This document shows positions 36,321-45,707 of a stretch of DNA of 64,000 nucleotides, piece by piece. A program made the translations under genes and the position numbers. The DNA is taken from contig NZ_VJZZ01000021.1 of the NCBI RefSeq assembly GCF_009659535.1, positions 33,191-97,190 of the forward strand, written 5' to 3'. The stretch's first letter is position 1. The number at the start of each line of letters is the position of its first letter. The notes beneath the pieces are model-generated. The model did no database searches. It saw nothing but the letters and a program-made list of their open reading frames with translations, and was not told the origin of the DNA. Origin of the DNA: Aggregicoccus sp. 17bor-14 (lineage in GTDB: Bacteria > Myxococcota > Myxococcia > Myxococcales > Myxococcaceae).

Positions 36321-38418
36321 CGGTGAACGTGGCGCCCGCGCCCAGTGCGCTCATCACGCCGATGTGGCCGCCGAGCGCCTCCACGATCTGGTGGGTGATG
36401 TAGAGCCCCAGTCCCAGGCCGCCGTAGTGCCGCTCGCTCACCGCGCGCTCGAACTTGCCGAAGATGCGCGAGAGGTGCTCGGGCGCGATGCCGATCCCCT
36501 CGTCGTGCACCGAGAGCTGCGCCACCCCGCGGTGGGCCTCCACCCGCACGCGCACCGGGTGCCCGGCGCCGTACTTGATGGCGTTGGAGAGCAGGTTGCT
36601 CACCACCTGCTCCAGCCGGGTGCGGTCCCACAGCCCGGCCACCGGCTCGGGTGCTTCCAGGAGCAGCGTCTCGTCGTGCGCCGTGGCGGCGGGCTGCGAG
36701 CGCGCGATCACCTCCCGCGCCACCTCGCGCAGGTCCACCGGCTCCAGCTCCAGGTGCAGCCGCTGCGCGGACACCTGCGAGACGTCCAGGAGCCGGTCCA
36801 CGAGCACCGCCAGCTTGCGCACCTGGCGGCTCATCCCCTCCATCGCCGCGTGCATGCCGCGCACCGCGCCGTCCGTCTGCGACAGCACCTCCAGCTGCCG
36901 CTGCAGCGACTGCAGGCGCATCTGCAGCGGGGTGAGGGGCGTGCGCAGCTCGTGGCTCGCCACCGCGATGAACTCGTCGCGCATGTGGATGGCGGCCTGC
37001 GCCTCGCGGTACAGCCGGGCGTGGTCGATGGCGAGCGCCGCGCGCGCCGCCACCTCCTCGAGCAGCGCGAGCTCCTCCGGGCGCCAGCTGCTGCGCCCGC
37101 GGTCGTAGAGCACCGAGAGCGTGCCCAGCACCCGCTGCCCCACGCGCAGCGGCACGATGAACGCGCCCTGGGCCCCCAGCTCCCGCAGCAGCCGCAGGTG
37201 CTCCGCGTCGTGTGCGCCGGCGGTGAGCTCGGCCTCGGTCGGCGGGGGCACCACGCGGCTGCGCCGCTCGCGCAGCACCTCGGTGCGCGCGTCCGCGAAG
37301 CGGTCCGGCCCGTGGCGCTGCTGCAGCTCGCGCAGCCGCGCCTCCTGCCGGGGGTGCGCGTGCGCGAGCGCCGCCGGCTCGAGCGTCCCGTCGCTGCCCA
37401 CCAGGTCCACGAGGCAGCCGTCCGCCACGCGCTCCACGATGAGGCGGGCCACGCTGTCCAGGGTCGCCTCCGGCTCCAGGGAGGTGAAGAGCCGCTCGCC
37501 GGCGAGCGCGAGCAGCTCCAGGCTGTGGTGCAGCGCGCGCTCGGCCGCGCGCTGGTCCGTCACGTCCAGCACGATGACCCCCACGCCCTCGGCGGCGCTC
37601 TCGCTCGAGCGCAGCGGGTAGTAGCTGGCGAGGAAGTGGCGCCAGTGCCCGGAGTGCGGCGGCACCTCGAGCGCGACGGGCACCCCCTGCCGGGCCCTGC
37701 CCGAGCGCAGCACCCGCTGCACTTGCAGCTGCACCGCGGGCGCGAGCTGCGGCGCGAGCTCCCAGAGGCTGCGGCCCAGCGCCGCCTCCGCCTGCATCCC
37801 GTGCACCGCCGCGAGCGCCGCGTTGATGCGCAGGAAGCGCAGCTGCGGGTCCAGCAGCGCGAGCCCCACGGGCGCCGCCGCCATCACCGCGTCCACCATG
37901 GGCAGCGGACCTGCCTCGCGCCGCAGCTCCTCCATCGCCGCGCGCAGGCGCACGGAGGTCTCGCGCGACATCACCAGGCGCTCCCCGTCCGCGAGCAGCG
38001 TGCGGTGGCCCCGGGCGCGCTCCAGCTGCAGGTACAGGTCCACGAACACCGCCACCTTGGTGCGCAGCACGTCCGGGTCGAAGGGCTTGACGATGTAGTC
38101 CACCGCCCCCTGCGCGTAGCCGTTGAGCACGTCCGCGTTCTCGCGGTGGTAGGCGGTGAGGAAGAGCAGCGGGGTGTGCCGCGTGCGCTCGCGCCCCTTG
38201 ATGAGCTTCGCGGTCTGGAAGCCGTCCAGCCGCGGCATCTGCACGTCCAGCACGATGCAGGCGAACTCGTCCTGCAGCAGCTGGCGCAGCGCCTCCTCGC
38301 CGGAGCGGGCCTGGACGAGCCGCTGGCCGAGCGGCGCGAGCGTGGCCTCCAGCGCGACCAGGTTGGCGGGGTGGTCGTCCACCAGCAGCACGCCTGCAGA
38401 AGTCTCGGGTGTGGCCAC
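36259..38418 (-). CDS. Receiver-PAS-GAF hybrid histidine kinase
   Basis: A soluble kinase of 719 residues that starts with a receiver (about 8-130; [10 protein letters not shown], Asp58 in [21 protein letters not shown]). A PAS domain follows at about 175-300 ([19 protein letters not shown]), then a GAF domain at about 310-470 ([20 protein letters not shown]). The phosphoacceptor helix has [11 protein letters not shown] (His489); the ATPase shows [24 protein letters not shown] and GGLGLGLYI. An upstream kinase or internal transfer must phosphorylate the receiver. No membrane segment. It overlaps the convergent hydroxylase gene by 62 bases. Confidence 0.93.
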   Translation of the reverse strand: MATPETSAGVLLVDDHPANLVALEATLAPLGQRLVQARSGEEALRQLLQDEFACIVLDVQMPRLDGFQTAKLIKGRERTRHTPLLFLTAYHRENADVLNGYAQGAVDYIVKPFDPDVLRTKVAVFVDLYLQLERARGHRTLLADGERLVMSRETSVRLRAAMEELRREAGPLPMVDAVMAAAPVGLALLDPQLRFLRINAALAAVHGMQAEAALGRSLWELAPQLAPAVQLQVQRVLRSGRARQGVPVALEVPPHSGHWRHFLASYYPLRSSESAAEGVGVIVLDVTDQRAAERALHHSLELLALAGERLFTSLEPEATLDSVARLIVERVADGCLVDLVGSDGTLEPAALAHAHPRQEARLRELQQRHGPDRFADARTEVLRERRSRVVPPPTEAELTAGAHDAEHLRLLRELGAQGAFIVPLRVGQRVLGTLSVLYDRGRSSWRPEELALLEEVAARAALAIDHARLYREAQAAIHMRDEFIAVASHELRTPLTPLQMRLQSLQRQLEVLSQTDGAVRGMHAAMEGMSRQVRKLAVLVDRLLDVSQVSAQRLHLELEPVDLREVAREVIARSQPAATAHDETLLLEAPEPVAGLWDRTRLEQVVSNLLSNAIKYGAGHPVRVRVEAHRGVAQLSVHDEGIGIAPEHLSRIFGKFERAVSERHYGGLGLGLYITHQIVEALGGHIGVMSALGAGATFTVTLPQRLAPDAPLEEEARPH

Positions 38419-38667
38419 GGGGGTGCGCCTCCTGGCGCGGCCGGACCTCGAGCTTCGCCGGGGGTTCGCGCGGCGCCGATGGGGTCCCGGGAGGGGCTCC
38501 AGCCGGACGCGTTATGCACGAAGGGGCAGGGGGGCATCGGCCGGCCGCCGGTGCTCGCCCCACCGGGAGGAGAGGGAGGGGCGAGGGGGGCGGACACCGC
38601 CCCGTCACGCGGGGGAATGCGAGGAGGTGCGCTTTACATTCCGCGCCCCAGCCGCTACTGGCAGGGC

Positions 38668-39072
38668 GTGCACCTGCGTTCCGCCTCCCGCTCCCGCTCC
38701 GCCGCGCGCCCCTCGGCGCTGCTTGCGTTGCTGGCGGCGCTCGCTTGCTCGGTCCTGGCCCTGCACCAGGACGCGCGCCTCCAGGCCCCCGTTCAGGATG
38801 GGGTGCGGCGCGAGTCGGCGCCTCCGCAGGAGCATCCCGGCGCGCTGCGTGCGGACGCCGGCGCGCTGCGCCTGCAGCCGGCGCCGGTGCGCAGCGGAGG
38901 GCCCGGCCCCGTCCCGCTGCACCCGGGCCCGCTCGCGGCGCTGCGCGCGCCCCCCGCGCCCGTGCTGCTGCAGCCGTCGCAGGACCCGCAGCGGCCGCTC
39001 GCGGTGAACCGACTCGCCGACCACCCGGACGTCCACACCTGCCCTGCGTGTGGACCGCCGGCGCGCGGCTGA
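38668..39072 (+). CDS. Small exported Pro/Ala/Arg-rich protein of unknown function
   Basis: A candidate protein of 134 residues. The positively charged start (HLRSASRSRSAARPS) and hydrophobic ALLALLAALACSVLAL form a plausible signal or anchor. The rest is low-complexity, rich in Pro, Ala, Arg and Leu, ending CPACGPPARG. The start is uncertain: GTG at 38668 was chosen to place the signal at the N-terminus; an ATG at 38617 is possible. No family was recognised and a spurious frame cannot be excluded. Confidence 0.45.
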   Translation: MHLRSASRSRSAARPSALLALLAALACSVLALHQDARLQAPVQDGVRRESAPPQEHPGALRADAGALRLQPAPVRSGGPGPVPLHPGPLAALRAPPAPVLLQPSQDPQRPLAVNRLADHPDVHTCPACGPPARG

Positions 39073-39201
39073 AGCGCCCGTCTCCCTCACCTTCCCTTCA
39101 CTGACGTGCCCGTGGCGCGCGCACCCTGCGTGTGCGCGCGGGCGCCTCTCCCCCCTCATGCACGCGCGCCTCCTTCAGGCGAGGAGCGCCGGAGTACTCC
39201 C

Positions 39202-39420
39202 ATGCTCAAGACCTCCCAGCCTCCCTCCACCCACGCCACGCCCGACCTGCCCCTTGCCCCCACGCCGCACACGCCGTCCAGCCCGCCCGCCAAGGCCCCC
39301 GCTGCGCAGGAGGCCGTGCGCGGCCCCGGCCACGACGTGGACTGGGCGCGCATGCTCATCGCCGGCGTGCTCTGCGCGCTCGTGGTGGCCGGAGCCGTCC
39401 TCTTCGAAGTGCTGAGCTGA
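39202..39420 (+). CDS. Small single-span membrane protein next to the Kef-type antiporter
   Basis: A 72-residue protein with a Pro/Thr/Ala-rich N-terminal half and one C-terminal span, MLIAGVLCALVVAGAVLFEVL. GGAG lies seven bases before the ATG, which fixes the start. It ends 13 bases before the antiporter gene on the same strand, so it could be a small accessory subunit. No family was recognised. Confidence 0.6.
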   Translation: MLKTSQPPSTHATPDLPLAPTPHTPSSPPAKAPAAQEAVRGPGHDVDWARMLIAGVLCALVVAGAVLFEVLS

Positions 39421-39433
39421 GGGAGCGAGCGCC

Positions 39434-41548
39434 ATGACCGAGGCCCACGACTTCCTCACGAACCTCGCCCTCATCCTGTGCGTGGCCGCGGTCACGACGG
39501 TGCTCTTCCAGAGGCTGCGCCAGCCGGTGGTGCTCGGCTACCTGCTGGCGGGCCTGCTCATCGGGCCGCACGTCCCCTTTCCCCTGGTGGCGGATCCGAA
39601 GCTCGCGCACACGCTCTCGGAGCTGGGCGTCATCCTGCTGATGTTCTCGCTGGGTCTCGAGTTCAGCCTGCGCAAGCTGCTGCGCGTGGGGCCCACCGCG
39701 GGCCTCATCGCGCTCATCCAGTGCAGCCTCATGCTGTGGCTCGGCTACCTCGCGGGCCGGGCCTTCGGCTGGAGCAGCCTGGAGAGCCTCTTCCTGGGCG
39801 CGCTGGTGGCCATCAGCAGCACCACCATCATCGTGAAGGCCTTCGGCGAGCAGAAGGTGGGCGGGCGGCTCGCCGAGCTGGTCTTCGGCGTGCTCATCGT
39901 CGAGGACCTCATCGCCATCCTCCTGCTCACGCTGCTCACCGCGGTGGCCACCGGCACCGGCCTCTCCGCGGGCGCGGTCGCGGCGGTGGTGGGCAAGCTC
40001 GCGCTCTTCCTCGTGGGCGTGGTGGGGCTGGGGCTCTTGCTCATCCCGCGGCTCGTGCGCTTCATCCTGAAGCTGGACCGGCCGGAGACGACGCTGGTCG
40101 CGAGCGTGGGCGTCTGCTTCGCGCTCGCGCTGCTCGCGCACGCCTTCGGCTACTCGGTGGCGCTGGGCGCCTTCCTCGGTGGCTCGCTCGTCGCGGAGAG
40201 CGGGCACGCGCGCCAGGTGGAGCACCTCATCCAGCCGGTGCGGGACCTCTTCGCCGCCATCTTCTTCGTGGCGGTGGGCATGCTCATCCAGCCCGCCCTC
40301 GTGCTCGAGCACTGGGGCGCCATCGTGCTCATCACGCTCGTGGTGGTGGTGGGCAAGGTGCTGGGCGTCTCGGTGGGCGCCTTCCTCACGGGCCACGGCA
40401 TCCGCACCTCGGTGCAGGCGGGGATGAGCCTCGCGCAGATCGGCGAGTTCTCCTTCATCATCGCCGGCGTGGGGCTCGCGCTCGGCGCGACGGGCGCCTT
40501 CCTCTACCCCATCGCGGTGGCCGTCTCCGCGCTCACCACGCTGCTCACCCCCTGGCTCATCCGCGCGAGCGACCCGGTGGCCCAGTTCATCGACCGGCGC
40601 CTGCCCCGGCCGCTGCAGACCTTCGCCGCGCTCTACGGCTCCTGGCTCGAGCAGCTGCGCGCGCGCCCGCGCCACCACGCCGAGCTGAGCCTGCGCCGCA
40701 GGCTGGTGCGCCTGCTCGCGCTGGACGCGGCCCTGCTCGCCGCGCTGCTCATCGGCAGCTCGCTCGCGCTGGATGCGTTGGCCAGCGCGCTGCAGCGCAC
40801 GGTGGGGCTCGCCGCGCCGCTCGCGCGCGGAGGCGTGATGGCGGCCGCGGCCCTGCTCTCGCTGCCCTTCTGGGTGGGGGCGGTGCGCTGTGCGCGCTCG
40901 CTCGGCGCGCTGCTCGCCGCCGAGGCCCTGCCGGTGAAGGGCCGCGGGAAGGTGGACCTCGCGGCCGCGCCTCGCCGCGCCCTCACCGTGACGCTGCAGG
41001 TGGCGCTGCTGCTCGCGGTGGGCGTGCCGCTGCTCGCCATCACCCAGCCCTTCCTGCCCTCGCTGCCCGGCGCGGTGCTGCTCCTGCTCCTGCTCGTCCC
41101 GCCGCTCGTGGGCGTGTGGCGCAGCAGCGCGAACCTGCACGGGCACGTGCGCGCCGGCGCGCAGATGATCGCCGAGGTGCTCGCCCGCCAGTCGCAGGCC
41201 GAGGACGCCCCAGAGCCCGGCCACGAGCCGCTGCAGGTGGTGCACACCGTGCTACCCGGGCTCGGCGAGCCGGTGACGCTGCGGCTCGAGCCCGCGAGCC
41301 CCGCTGTCGGCCGCACCCTCGCGCAGCTGAACCTGCGCGGGCTCACGGGCGCCACCGTGCTCGCGCTGACGCACGGCGGGGAGGGCGACGTGCTCGTGCC
41401 CACGGGACACGAGACCCTGCAGGCGGGAGACCTGCTCGCGCTCGCCGGCACGCAGGCAGCGGTGGAGGCGGCGCGGGCGCTGCTCGCGGCGCCGGTTGCT
41501 GCGGTGGTGGGGGCTCCTGCGGCGGGGGCTCCGACGGCGGCGGCGTAG
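39434..41548 (+). CDS. Kef-type (CPA2) monovalent cation:proton antiporter with RCK C-terminal domain
   Basis: A 704-residue inner-membrane transporter. The first about 390 residues form a CPA2 exchanger with 12-13 helices: VLGYLLAGLLIGPHVP, LGVILLMFSLGLEFSLRKL, VAISSTTIIVKAF, LIVEDLIAILLL and GMSLAQIGEFSFIIAG, all typical of KefB/KefC/YbaL. A further set of spans lies at about 430-590. The C-terminal segment (about 615-690; LRLEPASPAVGRTLAQLNLRG and LQAGDLLALAGTQAAVE are within it) is a TrkA-C/RCK_C domain, but the NAD-binding TrkA-N domain is absent. It probably exchanges K+ or Na+ for H+. Confidence 0.92.
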   Translation: MTEAHDFLTNLALILCVAAVTTVLFQRLRQPVVLGYLLAGLLIGPHVPFPLVADPKLAHTLSELGVILLMFSLGLEFSLRKLLRVGPTAGLIALIQCSLMLWLGYLAGRAFGWSSLESLFLGALVAISSTTIIVKAFGEQKVGGRLAELVFGVLIVEDLIAILLLTLLTAVATGTGLSAGAVAAVVGKLALFLVGVVGLGLLLIPRLVRFILKLDRPETTLVASVGVCFALALLAHAFGYSVALGAFLGGSLVAESGHARQVEHLIQPVRDLFAAIFFVAVGMLIQPALVLEHWGAIVLITLVVVVGKVLGVSVGAFLTGHGIRTSVQAGMSLAQIGEFSFIIAGVGLALGATGAFLYPIAVAVSALTTLLTPWLIRASDPVAQFIDRRLPRPLQTFAALYGSWLEQLRARPRHHAELSLRRRLVRLLALDAALLAALLIGSSLALDALASALQRTVGLAAPLARGGVMAAAALLSLPFWVGAVRCARSLGALLAAEALPVKGRGKVDLAAAPRRALTVTLQVALLLAVGVPLLAITQPFLPSLPGAVLLLLLLVPPLVGVWRSSANLHGHVRAGAQMIAEVLARQSQAEDAPEPGHEPLQVVHTVLPGLGEPVTLRLEPASPAVGRTLAQLNLRGLTGATVLALTHGGEGDVLVPTGHETLQAGDLLALAGTQAAVEAARALLAAPVAAVVGAPAAGAPTAAA

Positions 41549-41578
41549 AGAACGTGGGGGACGCGGGTACGGCCCTCG

Positions 41579-41615
41579 TCCCTCATCCTTTCCCTCTCCC
41601 AGAGGGACAGGGGAC
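41579..41615 (-). repeat. REP-like palindromic repeat, reverse copy
   Basis: TCCCTCATCCTTTCCCTCTC then CCAGAGGGACAGGGGAC. It has three or four changes from the consensus, so it looks older. The flank CATCTTCGCCCGC is shared with the copy at 8045. It sits between two convergent genes. Confidence 0.8.
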
Positions 41616-41648
41616 ATCTTCGCCCGCTGTGCTCCTCTTCTCTGCGGC

Positions 41649-44627
41649 TCAGTGGTTGGACGTGAGGGACTCGGTACTGGCGTGCGCGGCGCGCCAGGCG
41701 GCGAGCTGCTGGCGCAGGGCCTCGGCGCCATCCGGCTGCGCGCCGAGGTCCGCCTCGGCCTTCTCGGCGAGCGCGAGCGCGCGCGGGTGCGCGGCGCTGC
41801 CCCCCTCCCACAGCGCCTGCGCGAGGGCGAAGCGGCTCGCGGCGAGCTCCAGCGGGGGCACGTGCGCGGCCTCGCGGATGGCGAGCGCGCGCTCGAGGGC
41901 GGCGAGCGCCTCGGCGGAGTGCCCCAGCCTGCGCTGCGCGTCTCCCAGCCCCATTAGCGCGACCGCGAGGCTGGGGTGCTGGCTCTTGAGCGCGCGCTCC
42001 TGGATGGAGAGCGCGCGGCGGAAGTAGGGCAGCGCCTCGGCGGGGCGGCCCGCGTCCGTGAGTGCGAGCCCGAGACTCACGCAGGGCTGCGCCACGTCCG
42101 GGTGGTTGGGCCCGCGCGCGGCCTCGCTCGCCGAGAGCGCCTTCTGCAGCTGCACCAGCGCCTCCTCGTGCCGGCCCGCCTTCCACAGCGCCGTGCCCAA
42201 CGCGTCGAGCGCCTTGGGCATGAAGGGGTGCTTGGGCGCGAGCGTGCGCTCGAGAATGCCGAGCCCCTCGCGCAGCGTCGCGAGCGCCTCGTCGCGCCGT
42301 CCGAGCTCGCTGTAGGTGGTGCCCAGGTTCACCAGGGTGCTGCCCACGCGCGGGTGCTCTCCGCCGAGTGCGGCGCGGAAGATGCCGAGCGCGCGCTGCA
42401 GCACCGGCAGCGTCTGCGCGTGGCGCCCCTGGGCGCTGAGCGTGTTGGAGAGCCGGCGCAGCACCACCCCCACCTCGGGGCTCTCCGGGCCCAGGCTGCG
42501 CTCGGCCGCCACGAGCGCCTCGCGCTGCGCGCGCTCGGCTTCCGCGAAGCGCCCCTCGCTGGAGAGCGCGAGGCCGTGCGCGCTGTACAGCTCCGCGAGC
42601 AGGCGCCCGCCGGTGCGCAGCCGCGCGAGCAGCGCGCGCCCGCTCTCGAAGGTGTCGTGGGCCTCCGGGGCGCGCGCGGCGTTGTAGCCCAGCAGGCTGG
42701 TGAGCGCGGTGAGCGCCTCGGCGCGCAGTTCGTCCGCGTGCGCCTCCTCCGCCGTCCACACCGCGCGCTTCATCGCGCGCTCGCCGGCCTCCGCGTTGCC
42801 GAAGCCCTCCTCCAGCTGCCCCAGCTGCAGGAGCACCTCGGCGCGCACCGGGAGGTAGCCCAGCGCCTCGGCCTCCTTCTCGAGCGGGCGCACCGCCTCC
42901 ACGCCCGCCTTGTAGCGCCCGGCGGCCCACAGCGCGCGCGCCTGGGCGAGGCTCTGGCGCAGCGCCTCCACGCGCTGGGCCTCGTGCGCGTCCGCGGGCG
43001 GCGGGACGCGCGAGGAGAGCAGGTCCACGTCCGCGCACACCTCGAGCTCGGGCAGGGTGCGCACCGCGCTGAGCGCCTGCTGCACCACGTCCGCGTCCGC
43101 CGTGCGCAGCACCTCGGTGAGCGCCTGCAGCTCGCCGCGCCGCTGCTCGAGGCACGCGGTGCGCAAGCCCAGCACCTTCTCGCTCGCCTCGCCCCGCAGG
43201 CGCGTAGCCTCGCAGGCCTGGGTCTGCATCTCCACCCACGCGCCCGTGTACCCGTCCAGCGCGCTCCGCACGCCCTCCCACGCCCGCGCCGCGTACGGCA
43301 CGCCGGTGGTCGTGAAGGCGCTCGCGATGGCGTCCTTGCGCGCGTCGTCCCACACGCCCTCGAGCCGCGCGGCCGCGCCCTGGCAGCGCGCCGCGCGCTC
43401 GCGCACCGCGTGCGTCGTGAAGCCCACGCTGGCGAGCAGCAGGGCGCCTGCGCCCGCGAGCGCGAGCAGGCGCCGGCGCCGCCTTGCCGGGTCCTTCTGC
43501 AGCGCCGTGAGCAGCGCCTCCACCGACGAGAAGCGCGCCTCGGGCGCGGGCGAGAGGCCGCGCACCACCACCTGGTGCACCCACGCGGGCACGCGCGTGT
43601 TGGCGGGCGGCGCCTGCACGCGCCCCTCGCGCGCGGCGTAGAAGAGGGCGGCCGCGTTGTCGCCCGCGAAGGCGCGGCTGCCGTAGAGTGCGAGGTACAG
43701 CGTGGCGCAGAAGCCGAACTGGTCCGCCGCCGGGCTCGCCGTCTCGCCGCGGTACTGCTCGGGCGCCATGTAGCCCGGGGTGCCCAGCACCGCGCCGCGG
43801 CGGGTGACGGGCGTGCCCAGCGCGGCCTGCGGCGAGTGCGGCGTCGCGCGCGGTGTGGCGCCGGGGGGCAGGGTGCCCAGCGTCTCGGAGGGCGCGGGCA
43901 CGGCCGCCATCGCCTGCGCCGAGGCCGGTCCCTCGCCCTCGGCGCCGCGGCCCACCGCGAGCCCGAAGTCCAGCACGTACACGCGCTCGTCGCGGCCGAT
44001 GAGCACGTTGTCCGGCTTGAAGTCGCGGTGCACGAGGCCCGCCGCGTGCGCCGCCGCGAGCCCGCGTCCCGCCGCGCTCAGCACCTCCACCACCTCGCGC
44101 CAGCCTCGCGGCCGCTCCTCGAGCCAGCGGCGCAGGGTGCGCCCCTCGATGAACTCCATCGCCACGAAGACGCGCTCGCCGAACTCGCCGAGGTCGTAGA
44201 CGGGGATGACGTTGGGATGCGACAGGCGCGCCATCGCCTGCGCCTCGCGCAGCAGCCGCAGCCGCGCCTCTGCCTGCGCCTCGGGGCTGCCCGCGGGCAG
44301 CAGCAGCTTGAGCGCCACCTTGCGGTTGAGCTGCGGATCGAAGGCCGCGTACACCTCGCCCATCCCGCCGGCGCCCAGGCGCTCGAGGATGAGGTAGCGG
44401 CCCAGGGGCGTGCCGCGCGGCAGCAGCCCCACGCCCTCCGTCAGCGGCGCCGGTGACCCGATGGGGTTGGTGGGCTCGTCCTCGCCGCGCGCGCCGCCGC
44501 TGAGCGCCTCGAGCCGCTCGGTGCAGGCGCTGCACCCGTCCGCATGCGCGAGCGCGCGCGTGACGGCAGACTCGTCGAGCCTGCCGGCCAGCAGCTCCTC
44601 CAGCGTTGCGTCATCGAGGCACTTCAC
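41649..44627 (-). CDS. Ser/Thr protein kinase with N-terminal zinc-finger-like motif and C-terminal TPRs
   Basis: A protein of 992 residues. Residues 24-38 carry His28, Cys32 and Cys35 in AHADGCSACTERL, as in anti-sigma zf-HC2 fingers. The kinase domain (about 78-370) has LGAGGMGEVYAA, the ATP Lys107, VHRDFKPDN (catalytic Asp202) and LDFGLA (Asp220), then GTPGYMAPEQYRGE. One membrane span follows near 390-410 (LLALAGAGALLLASVGF). From about 680 to 970 are tetratricopeptide repeats of the 42-residue kind. This layout is common in myxobacterial kinases; the TPR half would bind partners or substrates outside the cytoplasm. Confidence 0.93.
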   Translation of the reverse strand: MKCLDDATLEELLAGRLDESAVTRALAHADGCSACTERLEALSGGARGEDEPTNPIGSPAPLTEGVGLLPRGTPLGRYLILERLGAGGMGEVYAAFDPQLNRKVALKLLLPAGSPEAQAEARLRLLREAQAMARLSHPNVIPVYDLGEFGERVFVAMEFIEGRTLRRWLEERPRGWREVVEVLSAAGRGLAAAHAAGLVHRDFKPDNVLIGRDERVYVLDFGLAVGRGAEGEGPASAQAMAAVPAPSETLGTLPPGATPRATPHSPQAALGTPVTRRGAVLGTPGYMAPEQYRGETASPAADQFGFCATLYLALYGSRAFAGDNAAALFYAAREGRVQAPPANTRVPAWVHQVVVRGLSPAPEARFSSVEALLTALQKDPARRRRRLLALAGAGALLLASVGFTTHAVRERAARCQGAAARLEGVWDDARKDAIASAFTTTGVPYAARAWEGVRSALDGYTGAWVEMQTQACEATRLRGEASEKVLGLRTACLEQRRGELQALTEVLRTADADVVQQALSAVRTLPELEVCADVDLLSSRVPPPADAHEAQRVEALRQSLAQARALWAAGRYKAGVEAVRPLEKEAEALGYLPVRAEVLLQLGQLEEGFGNAEAGERAMKRAVWTAEEAHADELRAEALTALTSLLGYNAARAPEAHDTFESGRALLARLRTGGRLLAELYSAHGLALSSEGRFAEAERAQREALVAAERSLGPESPEVGVVLRRLSNTLSAQGRHAQTLPVLQRALGIFRAALGGEHPRVGSTLVNLGTTYSELGRRDEALATLREGLGILERTLAPKHPFMPKALDALGTALWKAGRHEEALVQLQKALSASEAARGPNHPDVAQPCVSLGLALTDAGRPAEALPYFRRALSIQERALKSQHPSLAVALMGLGDAQRRLGHSAEALAALERALAIREAAHVPPLELAASRFALAQALWEGGSAAHPRALALAEKAEADLGAQPDGAEALRQQLAAWRAAHASTESLTSNH

Positions 44628-44794
44628 CCCAGCGGCTCCCCTCCAGAGGCGCGGAGAGGACGCCCGCGCGGCGATGCCCGCAGGATGCCACGAGGAGTGG
44701 GGGCTTGCGCAGGGGAGTCCGGCCCGACCCGAGGTCAGGCGGCTTCCACCCTGCGGAATTCCCCCAGGGCCGGGAGGCCCCGGGGGGAGGGGCG

Positions 44795-45472
44795 CTAGGC
44801 CGTCGGGTGGCCGTGGCCGTCCGCGTCCGGCTGCCGCGGGGGCTGCGCACCTGCATCGCGCTGGGGCCGCTGGCGCAGGGTGCCGAAGAGGACGTCCAGG
44901 TACATGTGGCTGATGCCGAAGTTCTTGTCCGGGGTGTTGAAGTGGTGCGCCATGTGGCGCGCCCGCAGCTCCTTGCCCCAGGCGCCCGGCAGCCCCCCGT
45001 GGTGGACGCGGTAGTGGATGAAGTCGTAGGCCATGTAGCCGGTGACGAGGCCGCAGAAGAAGGGCAGCGTGAGGTGGGGGGCGCGCAGGAGGTAGAGCCC
45101 TCCGCCAATGACGAGGGCCAAGGGCACGCTCGCCCCCAGCGGCATGACGAGGCGCTGGCCGTCATCCGGGTAGGTGTGGTGGTAGCCGTGGATGACGGCG
45201 TGCACCCGCCGGGTGAAGGGCCCCGTGCCCTCCCAGTGGAAGAAGCCGCGGTGCAGCCCGTACTCCATCAGCTGCCAGGCCACGTACCCCACGGCGAACA
45301 GCAGGGCGCTGGAGGCCACGTGCAAGGGCCCGCGGGTAAAGCCCCAGGCCAAAAGCCCCAGCACCAGCGGCCCGTAGACGACGAATGGCGTGGCGGGGTG
45401 AATCTTGCTCCCCCACTCGAGCACCGGGTTGTCGAACATCCGCCCCGCGCTGTGGCGCACGTAGCCCTTCAT
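44795..45472 (-). CDS. Fatty-acid 2-hydroxylase-like membrane di-iron enzyme
   Basis: A 225-residue membrane protein with the histidine clusters of the Scs7/FA2H group: EYGLHRGFFHWEG, VIHGYHHTYPDDGQRLVMP, YDFIHYRVHHGG and ARHMAHHFNTPDKNFGIS. These enzymes 2-hydroxylate fatty acyl chains, often of ceramides. Myxobacteria contain 2-hydroxy fatty acids and sphingolipids, which fits. Four spans are visible. The ATG at 45472 was preferred over one at 45481 because GAGGG is then properly spaced. It is divergent from the App1-like phosphatase gene. Confidence 0.87.
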   Translation of the reverse strand: MKGYVRHSAGRMFDNPVLEWGSKIHPATPFVVYGPLVLGLLAWGFTRGPLHVASSALLFAVGYVAWQLMEYGLHRGFFHWEGTGPFTRRVHAVIHGYHHTYPDDGQRLVMPLGASVPLALVIGGGLYLLRAPHLTLPFFCGLVTGYMAYDFIHYRVHHGGLPGAWGKELRARHMAHHFNTPDKNFGISHMYLDVLFGTLRQRPQRDAGAQPPRQPDADGHGHPTA

Positions 45473-45707
45473 GGTCCTCATCCCTCTGCGCGCAAGGCCG
45501 GGGCTCCGAGCCCTCCAGAGCGACGGCGCGCGATCAGGCGCGTTGTAACCGGCCTGCCCGCCTGCGTCATGCGGAACGTGCGCAGCGGGGCGGGAGGTGG
45601 ACATCGTACCCCCGGCGGATGCCCGCCTGTCGTGCGTGCTTGCCCGCATGCACCGAGGTGGTCATCTTCGCGGCATCACCCCCTGAGCGCCCGGAGCGAC
45701 AGCCGCC

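Noticed and set aside
40633..44535. A 1300-codon minus-strand frame across the kinase-TPR gene
   Set aside because: It is a frame-shifted Arg/Gly/Ala-rich shadow. The 41649-44627 frame carries all kinase motifs.
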